64,000 nt of DNA, taken from positions 1 through 64,000 of the forward strand of contig NZ_JANKOF010000004.1 in assembly GCF_024655565.1 (NCBI RefSeq), in the 5' to 3' direction. Every line of letters starts with the position of its first letter. Position 1 is the stretch's first letter. Positions 25,925 to 34,650 of this stretch are shown in pieces. The position numbers were made by a program, and so were the translations under genes. Source of the stretch: Nitratireductor sp. ZSWI3 (lineage in GTDB: Bacteria; Pseudomonadota; Alphaproteobacteria; Rhizobiales; Rhizobiaceae). The notes below the pieces were generated by a model. That model saw only the letters and a program-made list of their open reading frames with translations. It had not been told where the DNA came from and did not search any database.

Positions 25925-26088
25925 AAAATGGCATGCCTGCCCATTATTCGACTTTCGCCAGATAAGCGAATAGATCGTCGATGAGCTGCTCGGGGGCTTT
26001 CCAGGCGCGCTCCAATGCCCGGGACGAAGGAGTGGGGCTCGGCTTTGCATGGAGCCAATGAGGTTCGATCGACAGCAAAGAGCAAGGG

Positions 26089-27042
26089 ATGATGTCGCAG
26101 GTCAGACCGATCACCTATGCCATTCTGGCATTTCCGGGCTTTCCGATGATGGCCTTCGGTTCCGTCATAGAGCCGCTCAGGGCCGCGAACGTGCTTGCGA
26201 AGCGAAAGTGCTACGAATGGACGGTGGTCGGGGCGAGCCCGGGACCCGTGCGGGCCTCGAACGGTGTCACCATCAGCCCTGACGAGTATGCTGGCAACAA
26301 CCCCAGGGCCGACCGGATCGTCGTCTGCTCCGGCGGCGATGCCGATCACGTCACGGCCGATGAAGCGGTGCATTGGATTCGCAGGAGCTTGCGCGCTGGT
26401 GCCGAACTCGGCGCCGTCGCCGACGGCGCCTTCTTCCTGGCGCGGGCGGGCTTCCTGGCCGGGCACGCCTGTACATTGCACTGGACGAGCCAATCGTCAT
26501 TCGCTGAAGCATTTCCCGATGTGGAACTCAGGCGGGATCTTTACGTCATCGACCGCAAACGGTTTACGTCCGCCGGCGGCGTTGGCAGTCTCGACATGAT
26601 GCTGGATATCATAGGCCGCGACTTCGGCACTGAACTGGCGTCCGGCGTCGCGGAGTGGTTCGTGCACAGCCCACTGCGCTCAAGCGTCGATCGGCAACTG
26701 ATGCCGGTGCGCCTACGCACCGGTGTGCGGGATGAACTCGTTCTTTCAGCCATCGCAATCATGGAAGAAGAGGTCGAAGAGCGGCTGGCGATGTCTCGGC
26801 TGGCCGCGCGCCTGAAGGTATCCGCTGATCGCCTGGAGCGTGCATTCCGGGCGGAACTCGGGGTCTCGCCGAATTCCTATTATCGCCGGCTTCGGTTGAA
26901 GCGGGCAGCGGATCTGCTTGCCCATTCTTCCATCACGGTCAGGGAGGTGGCACTCGCCTGCGGCTTTCAGAACATGTCGAGCTTCGCACGGGCGTTCAAG
27001 GATGCGTATGGCCATACACCCCGGCAAACACGCAAGCACTGA
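26089..27042 (+). CDS. GlxA-family (DJ-1/PfpI plus AraC HTH) transcriptional regulator
   Basis: A 317-residue protein. The N-terminal class I glutamine-amidotransferase-like domain (residues 5-190: ITYAILAFPGFPMMAFGSVI, GAVADGAFFLARAGFLAG, TSAGGVGSLDMMLDIIGRDF) lacks a catalytic Cys at the elbow. The C-terminal AraC HTH (residues 225-310) has MSRLAARLKVSADRLERAFR and VREVALACGFQNMSSFARAF. GlxA-type activators often control amino-acid or quaternary-amine catabolism (ArgR, GbdR, CdhR). The next four genes are co-oriented. TTTGCGGA repeats occur before 27144 and 30245. The effector is unknown. Confidence 0.88.
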   Translation: MMSQVRPITYAILAFPGFPMMAFGSVIEPLRAANVLAKRKCYEWTVVGASPGPVRASNGVTISPDEYAGNNPRADRIVVCSGGDADHVTADEAVHWIRRSLRAGAELGAVADGAFFLARAGFLAGHACTLHWTSQSSFAEAFPDVELRRDLYVIDRKRFTSAGGVGSLDMMLDIIGRDFGTELASGVAEWFVHSPLRSSVDRQLMPVRLRTGVRDELVLSAIAIMEEEVEERLAMSRLAARLKVSADRLERAFRAELGVSPNSYYRRLRLKRAADLLAHSSITVREVALACGFQNMSSFARAFKDAYGHTPRQTRKH

Positions 27043-27079
27043 TTCCCCCTTCATCCAGCGCGCTGAATATCGCATAATT

Positions 27080-27098
27080 TTTGCGGATTCCTACGCAA
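27080..27098. promoter_or_regulatory. Putative GlxA-regulator site TTTGCGGATTCCTACGCAA
   Basis: Contains the inverted pair TTGCG-N8-CGCAA, 46 bp before the M24 start. TTTGCGGAT is repeated upstream of the binding-protein gene (30120-30149). Confidence 0.45.
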
Positions 27099-27143
27099 CA
27101 TCGCCCTCCACGATGGAGCATGGTCGCGGGAAAGGAGGCGCAT

Positions 27144-28442
27144 ATGAGCATTGTTGTTTTCGATCCCGACAGCACCGAGGACGTGGATTTCAAAGACCGC
27201 ATGCGTCACCCGGCTGCCGCGGATCCCTCAGGCGGCATGTGGCTTTCCGATACAGAACCCTCTTTCATCGATGCGGATAGATTGAGAAAGGGGCGACTGG
27301 AAAAGCTGCGCGCCTGGATGGCGGAGGCTGACTATGGCGCCGTTGTCCTCTTCGACCCCTACAACCAGCGCTATGCGACTGGTTCGCGCAACATGTTCGG
27401 CTATTTCCTACGCAACTCGACGCGCTATTTCTTCGTGCCGACCGAAGGGCCGATCGTGCTGTTCGAGTATCCGCAAAGCTATCACGTTTCCATGGCGCTC
27501 GACACGGTCGATGAGGCGAGGCCCTCGAAACTGGTCTGGTCGTCCGTCTCGGGGCGGGACGATGAAACGGCGGGCCCGTTTGCCGATGAAATCGTCGACC
27601 TTCTCAAGGCACATGGCGGCGGTTCGATGAAGCTCGGCCTTGATCGGTGCGGCCATCTGCAGGCCATGGCGCTGGAAAAGCGCGGTGCCGATGTGAAGGA
27701 CTGCCAGGGAGAGATCCTCGCGGTGCGCGCCGTAAAGACACCCGAAGAAGTCAAATGCCTGCAGGCGAGCATGGCTGGCGCGGAGGCCGCGGTGGCCGCA
27801 GTCCGTGAGGCGATCAAACCCGGCGTCTCGGAAAACGAACTTTTTGCCATCATGTATCACGAAGTGATCCGACAAGGCGGCGAGTTCATCGAGACGCGGC
27901 TTTTGACCTCCGGACAACGCACAAATCCCTGGTTCAGCGAGGCGAGTGGCCGAAAGGTGCGGCCGGGCGAACTGGTCGCGCTCGATACCGATACGATCGG
28001 ATGCTACGGCTACTATTCCGATTTTTCGCGCACGTTCCGCTGCGGACCGGGCAAACCGACGGCGTATCAGAAGTCGCTTTACCAGATGGCTCATGAGCAA
28101 GTGCAGCACAATATCGACCTCGTCAAACCGGGCATGGCCTTTCGCGAGATCGCCGAGAAGGCTTGGAAAATACCCGATCGCTTTATCGATCAGCGCTATA
28201 CGTCGGTGATGCATGGCGTCGGCATGCATGGCGAGACGCCGTTCATCGCCCATGCCATGGACTACGAAACCTATGGGCGCGAGGGTGTCATGCAGCCAGG
28301 CATGGTGGTTTCCGTCGAAAGCTATATCGGCGAGAAGGGCGGCCGTGAAGGCGTCAAGCTGGAAGACGAGATCCTGATCACCGAGACAGGCACCGAGCTT
28401 CTGTCGCGCTTCCCATATGAAGACGAGTTCCTCGAGAGCTGA
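27144..28442 (+). CDS. M24-family metalloenzyme (Xaa-Pro peptidase/creatinase fold, DddP-related)
   Basis: A 432-residue pita-bread-fold protein. The N-terminal creatinase-like domain has LFDPYNQRYATGSRNMFGY. Predicted metal ligands are Asp in ALDTDTIGCYGYYSDFSRTF (with spacing D-x-D-x9-D), His in MHGVGMHGETP, Glu in VVSVESYIGE and Glu in GVKLEDEILITETG. The DTD spacing and the overall length recall the DMSP lyase DddP, but the Asp that DddP uses as its base after the His (HGVG..D) is Gly here. The start at 27144 has GGAGG just upstream. It forms an operon with the cysteine hydrolase. The substrate is unknown; amidine, amino-acid-derivative or sulfonium compounds are all possible. Confidence 0.8.
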   Translation: MSIVVFDPDSTEDVDFKDRMRHPAAADPSGGMWLSDTEPSFIDADRLRKGRLEKLRAWMAEADYGAVVLFDPYNQRYATGSRNMFGYFLRNSTRYFFVPTEGPIVLFEYPQSYHVSMALDTVDEARPSKLVWSSVSGRDDETAGPFADEIVDLLKAHGGGSMKLGLDRCGHLQAMALEKRGADVKDCQGEILAVRAVKTPEEVKCLQASMAGAEAAVAAVREAIKPGVSENELFAIMYHEVIRQGGEFIETRLLTSGQRTNPWFSEASGRKVRPGELVALDTDTIGCYGYYSDFSRTFRCGPGKPTAYQKSLYQMAHEQVQHNIDLVKPGMAFREIAEKAWKIPDRFIDQRYTSVMHGVGMHGETPFIAHAMDYETYGREGVMQPGMVVSVESYIGEKGGREGVKLEDEILITETGTELLSRFPYEDEFLES

Positions 28443-28447
28443 AGCTC

Positions 28448-29128
28448 ATGAAAGCCCCCATCGCGATTGACCGCCGCAAGATCGCGGCCGTTTTTGTCGA
28501 CCTGCAGGAAGAGCACCGTCAGGACAGTCGCTATCTGGTCGATCGCTTCGATGCCATTTTGGCAAATGTCCGGATGATCCAGGAAGCCGCGCGGCGCAAC
28601 GGCGTGATGCTCTATCATTTCGCCTATGTGGTCGACCCGACCGATGCGAACGACACATTTCACCCGAAGATGCCTGACGGCACCGCCATCTTCAGCAACA
28701 ACGGCCATCCGTGGACAGAAGTCTGTCCCGAAGTTGCGCCGACAAAGGGAGAGCGGCTGCTCACCAAGACCGAGGCGAGCGCTTTCGGCGCAGCGTCTCC
28801 GGCCGGTGAGCTCCGGCAAAGAGGCGTCGAGTGGGTGCTCGTGGCGGGCGTCTGGACGGAGGCCTGCATCGACGCGACGGTCAAGGACGCGATCCGCGCC
28901 GGTTTCAGGGTGCTACTGGTCAAGGACGCTTGCGGCAGCGGCACGCAGGCAATGCATGAGACCGCCATGCTCAATCTCGCCAACCGACTCTACGGCGGCG
29001 CTGTCACCGATACGATCGGCGCCTGCAGGCTGCTGGACGGATCGGCAGTTAACGTCTGGATGGTGGAGGGCTCAACGCCGCTGCGCTTCACCTACCACAA
29101 TGCGTCAACCCTCTTTGCGGAACTCTAG
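28448..29128 (+). CDS. Isochorismatase-family cysteine hydrolase
   Basis: A 226-residue protein with the catalytic triad Asp in AAVFVDLQEEH, Lys in LLTKTEASAFGAA and Cys in VWTEACIDATVKDA. The start lies 5 bp after the M24 stop. The family includes N-carbamoylsarcosine amidase, nicotinamidase and biuret hydrolase. An M24/creatinase-fold gene directly upstream would fit a two-step C-N hydrolysis pathway, but the metal ligands present in the M24 partner differ from true creatinase, so this is only a suggestion. Confidence 0.85.
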   Translation: MKAPIAIDRRKIAAVFVDLQEEHRQDSRYLVDRFDAILANVRMIQEAARRNGVMLYHFAYVVDPTDANDTFHPKMPDGTAIFSNNGHPWTEVCPEVAPTKGERLLTKTEASAFGAASPAGELRQRGVEWVLVAGVWTEACIDATVKDAIRAGFRVLLVKDACGSGTQAMHETAMLNLANRLYGGAVTDTIGACRLLDGSAVNVWMVEGSTPLRFTYHNASTLFAEL

Positions 29129-29139
29129 ACGCGTACGCC

Positions 29140-30087
29140 ATGCCTATGGAGCGCGGCAAATACCAGGCCATGCTGGACCGGGAGACCTGGGACTACATCC
29201 ATGACGTGGAACGCTGGTTCCCGCCCGACATTCTGGACAGACCCGTCGATGAGCAACGTAAAGTCTACGACGCGATGTGCAGGGCCTTCCATGCCGATCG
29301 CCCCTCCGGGGTTCGTGCAATGGACATTGCCATACCGTCGGCGGACGGTCCGGTTCGCATGCGCCGCTACTTTATACCCGATGGATCCTCGTCGGTCGTG
29401 GTACTTTACTTCCATGGCGGTGGGTTCACGTTCGGTGGCCTCGACAGCCACGATGACATTTGCGCCGAGATCTGCGCCGGCGCGGGACTTGCGGTAATTT
29501 CCGTCGACTACCGGCTGGCGCCGGAAAGCCTTCATCCCGCTTCGTTCCGCGATGCTGTTGCCGCCTACCGGTGGCTGGGCGATCAAGACGTTGCCATCCT
29601 GTTGTGCGGCGAAAGTGCGGGCGGCAACCTTGCGGCCGCGGTTGCCCATGCAGCCCGTGGCGACCGACATCTTCTGGGACAGGTCCTGATCTACCCCGAT
29701 CTTGGCGGGCAAGCCGGAAGCGGCTCCTATTTGGAACACGCCCACGCGCCTCTCCTGTCCTTGGCCGATCTCGCCGTGTATCGCAGCATCCGCACCGGCG
29801 GGGTGATGAACCATCAGGATCCCACTCTTTGGCCCCTTCAGGATTCGGACTTTTCACGCCTTCCGCCAACCGTCGTCGTGACCGCGGAATGTGATCCTCT
29901 ATCAGACGACGGCAGGAACTATACAGGGCGGCTGACCGCAGCTGGCTGTCGTGCATATTGGCGCAACGAACCAAGGCTCACGCACAGTTTTCTGCGCTCG
30001 CGCAGAACGGTCCGCCGCGCCCAGGCAGCATTCGAGGCCATCCTCGCTGACACCTCGGCTCTTGCCAAGGGTAGCTGGCCTTATTGA
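29140..30087 (+). CDS. Alpha/beta hydrolase of the hormone-sensitive lipase family
   Basis: A 315-residue protein. The oxyanion motif HGGG is in YFHGGGFTFGGLDSHDD, the nucleophile elbow is LLCGESAGGNLAAAV, and Asp is near TAECDPLSDDG with His in RLTHSFLRS. This is the HSL/bacterial carboxylesterase layout with no signal peptide. A second possible start is 29146. It lies 11 bp after the cysteine hydrolase, in the same operon. The likely reaction is hydrolysis of a carboxylester or amide feeding the pathway. Confidence 0.85.
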   Translation: MPMERGKYQAMLDRETWDYIHDVERWFPPDILDRPVDEQRKVYDAMCRAFHADRPSGVRAMDIAIPSADGPVRMRRYFIPDGSSSVVVLYFHGGGFTFGGLDSHDDICAEICAGAGLAVISVDYRLAPESLHPASFRDAVAAYRWLGDQDVAILLCGESAGGNLAAAVAHAARGDRHLLGQVLIYPDLGGQAGSGSYLEHAHAPLLSLADLAVYRSIRTGGVMNHQDPTLWPLQDSDFSRLPPTVVVTAECDPLSDDGRNYTGRLTAAGCRAYWRNEPRLTHSFLRSRRTVRRAQAAFEAILADTSALAKGSWPY

Positions 30088-30119
30088 CCGCCTGTTGCAA
30101 CCGGCCTGCCGAGGGCCAA

Positions 30120-30149
30120 TTTGCGGATTTCAGCATAGTATTTGCGGAG
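30120..30149. promoter_or_regulatory. Tandem TTTGCGGA repeats upstream of the binding-protein gene
   Basis: TTTGCGGATTT (30120-30130) and TTTGCGGAG (30141-30149) start 21 bp apart, two helical turns. The same element is at 27080. It is a candidate site for the GlxA-type regulator encoded at 26089. Confidence 0.45.
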
Positions 30150-30244
30150 AAGCGCTCGTTTATGTTCGCCGAGCGGCCTTAACATCGCTTCAGCGAATGG
30201 ACCGGGCGAAAACTCATCCGGTCTCACTCACCGATACAAGGACA

Positions 30245-31900
30245 ATGGGATCGATCATGCCAAGTTTGATGCTAACCGACAGGTCGCTCCATCCCCAAGC
30301 AGAACCTGTTGCGTCCGATTTCCGGAAGGGTTTCCTGAATCGGCGCGAATATCTGGCGATCATGGCCGGCCTTGGTGTCAGCACCGCTGGCTCCCTTGCG
30401 CTCGGCGGCATGGCGACGACGCCGGCACGTGCGCAGGAACCGAAACGGGGAGGCGTCCTGCGGGTAGCCATGCAGGTCAAACCCTTCAGAGATCCGCGTA
30501 GCTTCGATGGCGTCGAGATGTCGAATGTTGCGCGTCAATGCAACGAATATCTGGTCCGGTGGAACAGGGACTTCACCTTCGAGCCCTGGCTTCTCGAGGG
30601 GTGGGAAGCAAGCGACGACGCACGACAGCTTACCCTTAAGGTCAGACCGGGCATCGAGTGGTCAAACGGCGACGCGTTCGATGCTGGTGATGTGGTGCAT
30701 AATCTTGTCCGCTGGTGTGACGCTTCCGCGCCCGGCAATTCGGTTGCATCGCGTCTGCGGTCTTTGATCGATCCCGACACGAACCGTGCCCGCTCAGACG
30801 CCATCGAGCAGGTTGACGACCACACGATCAAGCTCAACCTGGCTTATCCGGATGTGTCTCTGATCGCTGGTTTCACGGACTATCCATGCCTCATCATGCA
30901 CCGCAGCTATGACGGCAGCACGGATCCCCTCGACGCATTGGCGATCACGACCGGGCCTTGCGAGTTGGTCGCATGGGAAGGCAGCACGCGTGCCGAGGTC
31001 CGGCGCAAGCCGACGGCCTGGTGGAAGGGCGACTTCCTGCTCGACGGCATCATATGGGTCGACTATGGAGCGGATCCGAACACGATGTTTTCGGCTTTCG
31101 AATCCGAAGAGGTCGACACCAATCATGAAACTTCCGCCGATCTTCTCTTGCAGGCGGAAGCCGTCGGTCTGTCGAACTCCGAGATCCAGACGGCCAACAC
31201 CGTCGTGGCCAGATTCAACGTCATGAACCCGCCCTATGACGACGTGCGGGTGCGCCGTGCCGCCCAGCTTGCGGTCGATAACGGCGCAATCCTGACACTG
31301 GCGATCGACGGCCGTGGATCCGTGGCGGAGAACCATCACGTCTCGCCGATCCATCAGGAATATGCCGATGTCGGGCCGCACATCCGTGACGTCGCGGCAT
31401 CGAAGGCGCTGTTGAGCGAAGCGGGGCAAAGCAAATTCGAATTCGAGCTGATCTCGGCCGACGATGATTTTTACAGGCTCACTGCCGATGCGATCGCCGC
31501 GCAGATGCGCGAAGCCGGTCTGAGCGTGAAACGCACTGTGCTGCCGGCCTCGACTTTCTGGAATGACTGGAACAAGTTTCCGTTTTCCTGCACCGAGTGG
31601 CTTGGAAGACCGCTCGGCGTTCAGGTTCTAAGCTTGGCCTACAGGACGGGCGCGGCATGGAATGAAAGCGCATATTCCGACCAGGAGTTCGACGATCTGC
31701 TGGACAAGGCGGTGGCGACACCCGATGTCGAGGAGCGGCGCGACCTGATGGCGAAGATCGAGCGGAAACTGCGCGATTCCGGCATTATCATCCAACCCTA
31801 TTGGCGTTCCGTGTATCGGTCCTTCCGGCCGGGCGTACACGGGTGCGAGCAACATCAGGCATTGGAGCAGCATTTTGAGAGTGCCTGGATAGAGGACTGA
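30245..31900 (+). CDS. ABC transporter substrate-binding protein, peptide/opine/nickel family (SBP_bac_5)
   Basis: About 551 residues. A twin-arginine-like leader (NRREYLAIMAGLGVSTAGSL) follows a longer N-region. The mature domain has KRGGVLRVAMQVKPFRDPRS, LKVRPGIEWSNGDAFDAGDV, and LAYPDVSLIAGFTD, typical of DppA/OppA-like proteins. The start at 30245 has AAGGA 5 bp upstream. No permease or ATPase gene follows (the next gene is convergent), so it is an orphan binding protein unless the transporter lies elsewhere. Probable ligand: the amine/peptide-like substrate of the preceding hydrolases (inference). Confidence 0.85.
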   Translation: MGSIMPSLMLTDRSLHPQAEPVASDFRKGFLNRREYLAIMAGLGVSTAGSLALGGMATTPARAQEPKRGGVLRVAMQVKPFRDPRSFDGVEMSNVARQCNEYLVRWNRDFTFEPWLLEGWEASDDARQLTLKVRPGIEWSNGDAFDAGDVVHNLVRWCDASAPGNSVASRLRSLIDPDTNRARSDAIEQVDDHTIKLNLAYPDVSLIAGFTDYPCLIMHRSYDGSTDPLDALAITTGPCELVAWEGSTRAEVRRKPTAWWKGDFLLDGIIWVDYGADPNTMFSAFESEEVDTNHETSADLLLQAEAVGLSNSEIQTANTVVARFNVMNPPYDDVRVRRAAQLAVDNGAILTLAIDGRGSVAENHHVSPIHQEYADVGPHIRDVAASKALLSEAGQSKFEFELISADDDFYRLTADAIAAQMREAGLSVKRTVLPASTFWNDWNKFPFSCTEWLGRPLGVQVLSLAYRTGAAWNESAYSDQEFDDLLDKAVATPDVEERRDLMAKIERKLRDSGIIIQPYWRSVYRSFRPGVHGCEQHQALEQHFESAWIED

Positions 31901-32069
31901 CGTCGGGAGCGACCAGCTCATCGCCTGACGAAAAGCGAAGAGGCGCCGTCGGGCAGTGCCACCGCGTATGGCGGATATTGTAGAGCTCGGTTCTCAAATA
32001 TATGTTCCGACAAATGGGCCTGCGCAGAAGAACATCGGCGTGGCTCGGGAATCTCACTGTTGTGTGCTG

Positions 32070-32088
32070 CAGACCTTCAACAGGTCTG
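32070..32088. terminator. Short hairpin between convergent genes
   Basis: CAGACC (32070-32075) pairs with GGTCTG (32083-32088) in the gap between the binding-protein gene and the methyltransferase. It is a weak candidate bidirectional terminator. Confidence 0.3.
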
Positions 32089-32091
32089 TGA

Positions 32092-32817
32092 CTATGAACC
32101 ACGCTGAGACTCAGGTTCGAATAAAAAGACTGCGTTCTTTTGCGGCCCAACCCGGTTAATCGCCCCGAAATCCGGTCCCGAGTATTCGGCAAGCAGTTGA
32201 AGCCGCGTGCGAGGCAAAAAGGCACGCCATGGATCGCCAATCAAGACCTTGATGTCGGCTTCAAGGCATCGTTCCAGAAAGATAGTGACACGCTCCGCAA
32301 CATCCTGATCGTAGAAGAGGTCGCCGACCAACACAAGGTCAACCACTGGGGGCGATGATGCCGTCAGGTCTCCCAGGGAGGGCACGACTGTAACGCCATT
32401 GGCCGCGGCGTTTAGGTCTATCGCTGTCATGGCGTAGGGGTCGGTGTCAGCGGCGATTGTTTCCATTGCACCCGCCTTCATCGCTGCAATGCCGACGATC
32501 CCCGAGCCGGCGCCCAGATCGAGTATTCGTCGGCCGACGACAAGTTTCGGATTATCCAAAACGTGGCGCGCAAGTGCGAGACCACCACCCCAGTCATACG
32601 CCCAATACGGGGTGCCGAAATTCTCGTCCCTTTCAGCAAGTCGCCACAGCCCGCTCTTCGGGGTTGCGCGGTGCAGACGAATCTCCGGGACCGAGGGTAC
32701 CGGGCCGATCGGCAAGTTTTCTTCAATGAACCGTTGGACCCGAACGAAAGCTGTGGCGTCGATAGATGCTTCTCCGAATTGATGGACGTCATTGCCGCCG
32801 TTCTTGGGCACTGGCAA
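32092..32817 (-). CDS. Class I methyltransferase, ETF-beta lysine methyltransferase (METTL20)-like
   Basis: A 241-residue protein. The N-terminal substrate region is PEIRLHRATPKSGLWRL. Then come PYWAYDWGGGLALARHVLDN, SAM motif I RILDLGAGSGIVGIAAMKAG, AADTDPYAMTAIDLNA and the post-II motif LVLVGDLFYDQDVAERVTIF. This is the seven-beta-strand methyltransferase group that includes mitochondrial ETFB-KMT and its alphaproteobacterial homologs, which trimethylate lysines of electron-transfer flavoprotein beta. No ATG is available at the N-terminus; a TTG at 32817 or GTG at 32811 would be the start. Confidence 0.75.
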   Translation of the reverse strand: MPVPKNGGNDVHQFGEASIDATAFVRVQRFIEENLPIGPVPSVPEIRLHRATPKSGLWRLAERDENFGTPYWAYDWGGGLALARHVLDNPKLVVGRRILDLGAGSGIVGIAAMKAGAMETIAADTDPYAMTAIDLNAAANGVTVVPSLGDLTASSPPVVDLVLVGDLFYDQDVAERVTIFLERCLEADIKVLIGDPWRAFLPRTRLQLLAEYSGPDFGAINRVGPQKNAVFLFEPESQRGS

Positions 32818-32953
32818 TGTCCGCAGCGGGTCGCCTCGGGTGGGAGAGTCGTTCCAGACTCTCCCAATAGGTCGTTCCGGCGCGCTGCTCTATTTCATTC
32901 ACATTTCCAAGATCCGCGTCGATGCCTCGTAGCAGCCTCCGAATTGCTAGAAA

Positions 32954-33478
32954 TCAGTTACCTGATCGGGTCCGCTCGGCGGCTTTCTCTACCAATCCAC
33001 GATCTCCCATCTCGTGGGTTCGGGTCATGATCAGACGCCTCACCTTCCAGTCACCCTCGACTTTCACGAGTTCGTATCGGTAGTGCCCCAGGAGCACCCA
33101 ATTTTGATCTTCGATGCTGTGCGCCGCTTGAAAGTCCGCCTCCGCGATTGCCGATTCGCCGGTGTACTCGATGATCGTGTGATTGGTTACCAAATGTAGT
33201 GTCTGATCGAATCCCGGCAGAAAGGACGACCACTGCGCGATCACCTCGTCGCGGGATTGACGTGTCGGCTCTCCGCCCCAAAGGCTCGTATAGTCAAGCG
33301 TTACCGTCTCGGCAAAGGCGCCCTGAACACGGTCCCATTGGTGCCGATCTGCACCGGCCGCGATGTCTGTGATTGTTTCGACGATCGCTTGCCGATCCCG
33401 AATATCGACGACCTCGGCCTTTGCCATTGCGGCCCCCATAAGGATCGTGCTGGCGGATAAGAGAATAGCCGTCTTCAT
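32954..33478 (-). CDS. Secreted NTF2/SnoaL-like protein
   Basis: About 174 residues. The start at 33478 (MKTAILLSASTILMGAAMAKA) has GGAG upstream and gives a clear Sec signal. The mature part is an NTF2-like cone fold (DIAAGADRHQWDRVQGAFAE, VTLDYTSLWGG, LHLVTNHTIIEYTGESA and LLGHYRYELVKVEGDWKVRR), close to SnoaL_4. It follows the alpha/beta hydrolase gene by about 40 bp on the same strand. The function is probably small-molecule binding or isomerisation in the periplasm. Confidence 0.8.
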   Translation of the reverse strand: MKTAILLSASTILMGAAMAKAEVVDIRDRQAIVETITDIAAGADRHQWDRVQGAFAETVTLDYTSLWGGEPTRQSRDEVIAQWSSFLPGFDQTLHLVTNHTIIEYTGESAIAEADFQAAHSIEDQNWVLLGHYRYELVKVEGDWKVRRLIMTRTHEMGDRGLVEKAAERTRSGN

Positions 33479-33516
33479 GATTTGTCTCCGGTTGCTGCGT
33501 TGCCGGTCTGCTCGAC

Positions 33517-34485
33517 CTACCCGCCGGGATTGAGAGTGCGTCCAAAATGGTCTGCCGCTGCATCGGCGGCCCGCTTCACGGGGTCGGGTTGATCGTAGAA
33601 ATCGAACTGGCTGACATTGTCGAGCCATAGCTCAGACGCGGCAGAGCCGAGCAACTCCAAGAACGCATGCGCTCCCTGTGGCACCGCCGCCGCCTCGGAA
33701 TGCACAACGAGTGTCGGCTTTCGCAGGTGCCCGCCAATGACGACGGAATCATAGGTCAGCCACGGTTCCCAGGACGCAAGATTGAACTTGTTGTCATATT
33801 GCGGGATCAAACCGCGATCGGTCTCGGTGTAATATGGCACCTGGTACATCAGCGAAGTTTCGTCCGTCGTGCTTGCCGCCACGATAATCTGCGCGTCACC
33901 GTTTGCCTCCGCAGCTTCGGCTTCGCGCGAGGTCTCGATGAGATTGGCGACGCCATCGGCACCTCCATACACCTGCTCGACGATCTCGGCATTGTGAAGC
34001 CACGGCGCGACAAGAGATACGCTCTTCAACGTCGCGTGACTCGCAGCCGCATCTGCCATGTAACCCGCCGATGCACAAATCCCGAGCCCACCGATCCTTT
34101 CCGAATCGATCTCCGGCAGAGTGGTCATGTACTCAGCAGCAGCCATAATGTCAGCGGTCTTTGCCGCCGGATCTTCTTTGAAGCGAACATCACCTTCCGA
34201 CTCGCCCCAGCCACGAAAATCGAAGGCCAGTGCGGCAAAGCCGCGCTCGGCCATTTCTCTTGCATAAAGCCCCGGCATCTGCTCCTTGACCGAGGTCCAT
34301 GACCCCGTCACCAATATGCCCGGCAGCTTCGCACTTGCGGACGCTTCAGCAGGAACATACAGGGTTCCAACCAGCGTCTCCCCGTCACTTTCAAACGACA
34401 CCTGACGGGTGCGTACATCAGTTGAATGTGCGGCGGAAGTCATCAAGACGGCGGCGAGTGCCGACAAGACCAGCGCTTTTCCCAT
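33517..34485 (-). CDS. Secreted alpha/beta hydrolase (dienelactone-hydrolase-like)
   Basis: A protein of about 322 residues with a signal peptide (MGKALVLSALAAVLMTSAAHS). The hydrolase fold is seen in LPGILVTGSWTSVKEQMPGL and FAALAFDFRGWGESEG. The nucleophile elbow is GLGICASAGYMADAA, where the usual GxSxG reads CASAG. A later Asp/His region includes PTLVVHSEAAAVPQGAHAFL. The start at 34485 has GAGAGGAG upstream. It lies downstream of an AraC gene on the same strand and upstream of the NTF2-like gene. The substrate is unknown. Confidence 0.8.
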   Translation of the reverse strand: MGKALVLSALAAVLMTSAAHSTDVRTRQVSFESDGETLVGTLYVPAEASASAKLPGILVTGSWTSVKEQMPGLYAREMAERGFAALAFDFRGWGESEGDVRFKEDPAAKTADIMAAAEYMTTLPEIDSERIGGLGICASAGYMADAAASHATLKSVSLVAPWLHNAEIVEQVYGGADGVANLIETSREAEAAEANGDAQIIVAASTTDETSLMYQVPYYTETDRGLIPQYDNKFNLASWEPWLTYDSVVIGGHLRKPTLVVHSEAAAVPQGAHAFLELLGSAASELWLDNVSQFDFYDQPDPVKRAADAAADHFGRTLNPGG

Positions 34486-34650
34486 GGCCAACTCCTCTCA
34501 TTCGGATTTGATTGAGCGGGAGTATGACTGCGCTATCTGATCGGCGCCGCTGCAAATATTGGCGACTTTTCGGTCATTCTTGCGGAAGTTGGAACGCAGT
34601 GAGCAAAGGGCCTCGGCGAGGTGGATTCCACAAGCCGCATGAGAAAGGGA

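Noticed and set aside
27144-28442. Calling the M24 gene dddP (DMSP lyase)
   Set aside because: The expected catalytic Asp after the metal His is Gly and there is no DMSP-related neighbour, so only a fold-level relation is supported.
28448-29128. Calling the locus a creatinine/creatine degradation operon
   Set aside because: True creatinase lacks the M24 metal ligands that are present here, and no creatininase or sarcosine oxidase gene is seen.
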